From NCBI GenBank assembly GCA_958450325.1, contig OY288259.1, forward strand, positions 26,654,734-26,718,733: a stretch of DNA of 64,000 nucleotides, in the 5' to 3' direction. The notes under the pieces were generated by a model. That model was not told where the DNA came from and did not search any database. It was given only the letters and a program-made list of their open reading frames with translations. Positions 61,099-64,000 of the stretch are shown here, one piece after another. Positions within the stretch are counted from its first letter, which is position 1. The number at the start of each line of letters is the position of its first letter. Made by a program: the position numbers and the translations under genes. Source of the stretch: Agrostemma githago. Taxonomy: Eukaryota > Streptophyta > Magnoliopsida > Caryophyllales > Caryophyllaceae.

Positions 61099-61492
61099 GT
61101 CGTGGATGTGATTCAAAGATGGGGCACTGAACCTTAAGAGTAGGGTACTGCTTAAGACGGGACGGAAAAGGGTTTAGGGTAGGATTAGGCGTACCCGCTA
61201 CGCGGATCCGCCAAATCCAACCCTAAACCCTTTTCCTTATTCAAGGTCACTAAACCCGCAAGAAACTGAACCCTAAGAGGGTATTGGTGAACCCTGTCGT
61301 GGATGTGATTCAAAGATGGGGCACTGAACCTTAAGAGTAGGGTACTGCATAAGACGGGACGGAAAAGGGTTTAGGGTTAGATTAGGCGTACCCGCTACGC
61401 GGGTACGCCTAATCCAACCCTAAACCCTTTTCCATATTTAAGGTCACTAAACCCACACGAAACTGAACCCTAAGAGGGTATTGGTGAACCCT
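61099..61492 (+). repeat. Two units joining the 957-bp and 2816-bp HORs
   Basis: Units at 61099 and 61296. The first has ACTGCTTAAG, a GGGTAGGATTAGG arm and GATCCGCCAAATCC. The second has the long-hairpin centre ending CGGGTACGCC and the CCATATTTAAGG flank. Confidence 0.92.
61361..61433. repeat. Near-perfect 73-bp palindrome with 3-nt centre
   Basis: The 7940-bp partner of 53421-53493, with the same centre and the same GGGTTAGATT mismatch. It is followed by the same unusual CCATATTTAAGG flank. Confidence 0.93.
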
Positions 61493-63914
61493 GTCGTGGA
61501 TGTGATTCAAAGATGGGGCACTGAACCTTAAGAGTAGAATACTGCATAAGACGGGACGGAAAAGGGTTTAGGGTTGGATTAGGCGTACCTGCTACGCGGA
61601 TCCGTCTAATCCAACCCTAAACCCTTTTCCTTATTCAAGGACGGAAAAGGTTTTAGGGTTATATTAGGCGTACCCGCTACGCTGCTCCACCTAATCCAAC
61701 CCTAAACCCTTTTCCTTATTTAAGGTCACTAAACCCGCAAGAAACTGAACCCTAAGAGGGTATTGGTGAACCCTGTCGTGGATGTGATTCTAAGATGGGG
61801 CACTGAACCTTAAGAGTAGAGTACTGTATAAGACGGGCCGGAAAAGGGTTTAGGGTTGGATTAGGCGTACCCTCTACGCGGATCCGCCTAATCCAACCCT
61901 AAACCCTTTTCCTTATTCAAGGTCACTAAACCCGCAAGAAACTGAACCCTAAGAGGGTATTGGTGAACCCTGTCGTGGATGTGATTCAAAGATGGGGCAC
62001 TGAACCTTAAGAGTAGGGTACTGCATAAGACGGGACGGAAAAGGGTTTTGGGTTGGATTAGGCGTACCCGCTACGCGGATCCGCCTAATCCAACCCTAAA
62101 ACATTTTCCTTATTCAAGGTCGGAAAAGGGTTTAGGGTTGGATTAAGAGTATCCGCTACGCGGCTCCGCCTAATCCAGCCCTAAACCCTTTTCCTTATTC
62201 AAGGTCACTAAACCTGCAAGAAACTGAACCCTAAGAGGTTATTGGTGAACCCTGTCGTGGATGTGATTCAAAGATGGGGCATTGAACCTTAAAAGTAGGA
62301 TACTGCATAAGACGGGACGGAAATGGGTTTAGGGTTGGATTAGGCGTACCCACTACTCGGATCCGCCTAATCCAACCTTAAACCCTTTTCCTTATTCAAG
62401 GACGGAAAAGGTTTTAGGTTTAGATTAGGCGTACCCGCTACGCTGCTCCACCTAATCCAACCCTAAACCCTTTTCCTTATTTAAGGTCACTAAACCCACA
62501 AGAAACTGAACCCTAAGAGGGTATTGGTGAAACCTGTCGTGGATGTGATTCAAAGATGGGGCACCGAACCTTAAGAGTAGGGTACTGCATAAGACGGGAC
62601 GGAAAAAGGTTTACGGTTGGATTAGGCGTACCCGCTACGCGGATCCGCCTAATCCAACCCTAAACCCCTTTCCTTATTGAAGGTCACTAAACCCGCAAGA
62701 AACTGAACCCTAAGAGGGTATTGGTGAACCCTGTCGTGGATGTGATTCAAAGATGGGGCACTGAACCTTAAGAGTAGGGTACTGCATAAGACGGGACGGA
62801 AAAGGGTTTAGGGTTGGATTAGGCGTACCCGCTACGCGGCTCCGCCTAATCCAACCCTAAACCCTTTTCCTTATTCAAGGTCACTAAACCCGCAAGAAAC
62901 TAAACCCTAAGAGGGTATTGGTGAACCCTGTCGTGGATGTGATTCAAAGATGGGACACTGAAACTTAAGAGTAGGGTACTGCATAAGACGGGACAGAAAA
63001 GGGTTTAGGGTTGGATTAGGCGTACCCGCTACGCGGATCTACCTAATCCAACCCTAAACACCTTTCCTTATTCAAGGTCACTAAACCCGCAAGAAACTGA
63101 ACCCTAAGAGGGTATTGGTGAACCCTGTCGTGGATGTGATTCAAAGATGGGGCACTGAACCTTAAGAGTAGGGTACTGCATAAGACGGGACGGAAAAGGG
63201 TTTAGGGTTGGATTAGGCGTACCCGCTACGCGGCTCCGCCTAATCCAACCCTAAACCCCTTTCCTTATTCAAGGTCACTAAACCCGCAAGAAACTGAACC
63301 CTAAGAGGGTATTGGTGAACCCTGTCGTGGATGTGATTCAAAGATGGGGCACTGAACCTTAAGAGTAGGGTACTGCATAAGACGGGACGGAAAAGGGTTT
63401 ACGGTTGGATTAGGCGTACCCGCTACGTGAATCCGCTTAATCCAACCCTAAACCCTTTTCCTTATTCAAGGTCACTAAACCCGCAAGAAACTGAACCCTA
63501 AGAGGGTATTGGTGAACCCTGTCGTGGATGTGATTCAAAGATGGGGCACTGAACCTTAATAGTAGGGTACTGCTTAAGACGGGACGGAAAAGGGTTTAGG
63601 GTTGGATTAGGCGTACCCGCTACGCGGATCCGCCTAATCCAACCCTAAACCCCTTTCCTTATTCAAGGTCACTAAACCCGCAAGAAACTGAACCCTAAGA
63701 GGGTATTGGTGAACCCTGTCGTGGATGTGATTCAAAGATGGGGCACTGAACCTTAAGAGTAGGGTACTGCATAAGACGGGACGGAAAAGGGTTTAGGGTT
63801 GGATTAGGCGTACCCGCTACGCGGCTCCGCCTAATCCAACCCTAAACCCTTTTCCTTATTCAAGGTCACTAAACCCGCAAGAAACTAAACCCTAAGAGGG
63901 TATTGGTGAACCCT
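61493..63914 (+). repeat. 2816-bp HOR, copy 3 (twelve units visible)
   Basis: Unit starts 61493 (double), 61775, 61972 (double), 62254 (double), 62536, 62733, 62930, 63127, 63324, 63521 and 63718, followed by the cut unit at 63915. Spacing is identical to 53553-55975. Private marks are ACTGTATAAG at 61775 and CCTTAATAG at 63521. Confidence 0.94.
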
Positions 63915-64000
63915 GTCGTGGATGTGATTCAAAGATGGGACACTGAAACTTAAGAGTAGGGTACTGCATAAGACGGGACGGAAAAGGGTTTAGGGTTGGA
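63915..64000 (+). repeat. Partial satellite unit at the window edge
   Basis: The first 86 bases of a GATGGGACACTG-type unit, ending inside the left hairpin arm. The array continues beyond the window. Confidence 0.97.

Larger units (their letters stand above)
1..64000 (+). repeat. 197-bp satellite array filling the whole window
   Basis: Head-to-tail satellite DNA with 294 complete units and one partial unit, none inverted. Unit anchors by offset: GTCGTGGATG 1-10, GGTACTGCAT 46-55, inverted repeat 66-138, TTATTCAAGG 139-148, GAACCCT 191-197. Base 1 is the last T of a preceding unit. Units of about 282 bp (one extra 85-bp module) start at 199, 1468, 4908, 8348, 8827, 10685, 11164, 12825, 13698, 14965, 16626, 18090, 18963, 19442, 20315, 21779, 23046, 24510, 27944, 29802, 31266, 32511, 33975, 35242, 35891, 36742, 38014, 39478, 40329, 41793, 42644, 43325, 45774, 46056, 46338, 46987, 47273, 49131, 49413, 49695, 51356, 51638, 51920, 53553, 54032, 54314, 56369, 56848, 57130, 61493, 61972 and 62254. 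No gene-free gap needs separate description, because every stretch is this repeat. The genomic location (centromere, subtelomere or knob) cannot be read from the sequence. Confidence 0.99.

Noticed and set aside
1..64000. CRISPR array
   Set aside because: Repeats are 197 bp and continuous, with no unique spacers between short repeats and no cas genes.
1..64000. True telomere
   Set aside because: The telomere-like stretches are 12 nt long, occur in both orientations and are embedded in a complex unit. No TTTAGGG tandem run is present.
1..64000. Ribosomal intergenic spacer subrepeats
   Set aside because: No rRNA gene sequence or unique spacer occurs in 64 kb, far longer than a usual run of spacer subrepeats.
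1..64000. CENP-B box in the unit
   Set aside because: I looked for the TTCG...CGGG pattern and found no match with proper spacing. Centromere identity cannot be claimed from the sequence.
1..64000. Assembly artefact (collapsed or duplicated contig)
   Set aside because: It cannot be excluded for individual near-identical copies, but private marks in most units and several HOR periods argue that the array as a whole is real.

Overview
The whole 64 kb window is one uninterrupted tandem satellite array. I found no protein gene, RNA gene, transposon body or unique-sequence island. The basic unit is 197 bp, counted here from the G of GTCGTGGATG. I traced 295 unit starts, all in the same orientation: 294 complete units from base 2 to base 63914, plus an 86-base partial unit at the right edge. 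Of the complete units 233 are single, 52 carry one extra 85-bp module (about 282 bp) and 9 carry two extra modules (about 367 bp). With 70 extra modules and a net +45 bp of small indels, these counts account exactly for the span.

Each unit contains a 73-bp inverted repeat: 28-bp arms at unit offsets 66-93 and 111-138 around a 17-nt centre. The arms contain 12 nt of plant-type telomere repeat (GGGTTTAGGGTT on the left, AACCCTAAACCC on the right), so every hairpin holds two telomere-like stretches in opposite orientation. The 85-bp module (offsets 62-146) is this hairpin with short flanks, and it is the piece duplicated in the 282- and 367-bp units.

Above the unit level the array is built from nested higher-order repeats (HORs). 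From left to right: a 1269-bp HOR twice (2-2539); a 3.4-3.6 kb HOR (1947-8826); a 2337-bp HOR (7363-11839); a 1661-bp HOR (13980-17301); a 1352-bp HOR (17893-20596); a 1267-bp six-unit HOR recurring between 17105 and 30083; a 985-bp HOR (25186-27746); a 649-bp HOR (35242-36539); 1272- and 2315-bp HORs (36540-43122); a more mixed stretch (43123-48145); a 2225-bp HOR (48146 to about 52500); a 2816-bp HOR (53553-59184, again from 61493); a 957-bp HOR (59185-61098); and a 7940-bp long-range repeat linking 52399-56060 to 60339-64000. Chimeric units at several HOR edges point to unequal exchange or gene conversion.

The window looks like eukaryotic nuclear heterochromatin (centromeric, pericentromeric, subtelomeric or a knob). 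The TTTAGGG-type motif fits land plants and green algae, but also several protist groups with the same telomere repeat, so the organism cannot be named from this sequence. The most interesting feature is the hairpin. Its central halves occur in versions that are exact reverse complements of one another across units, as if arm sequence had been copied from one side of the palindrome to the other.
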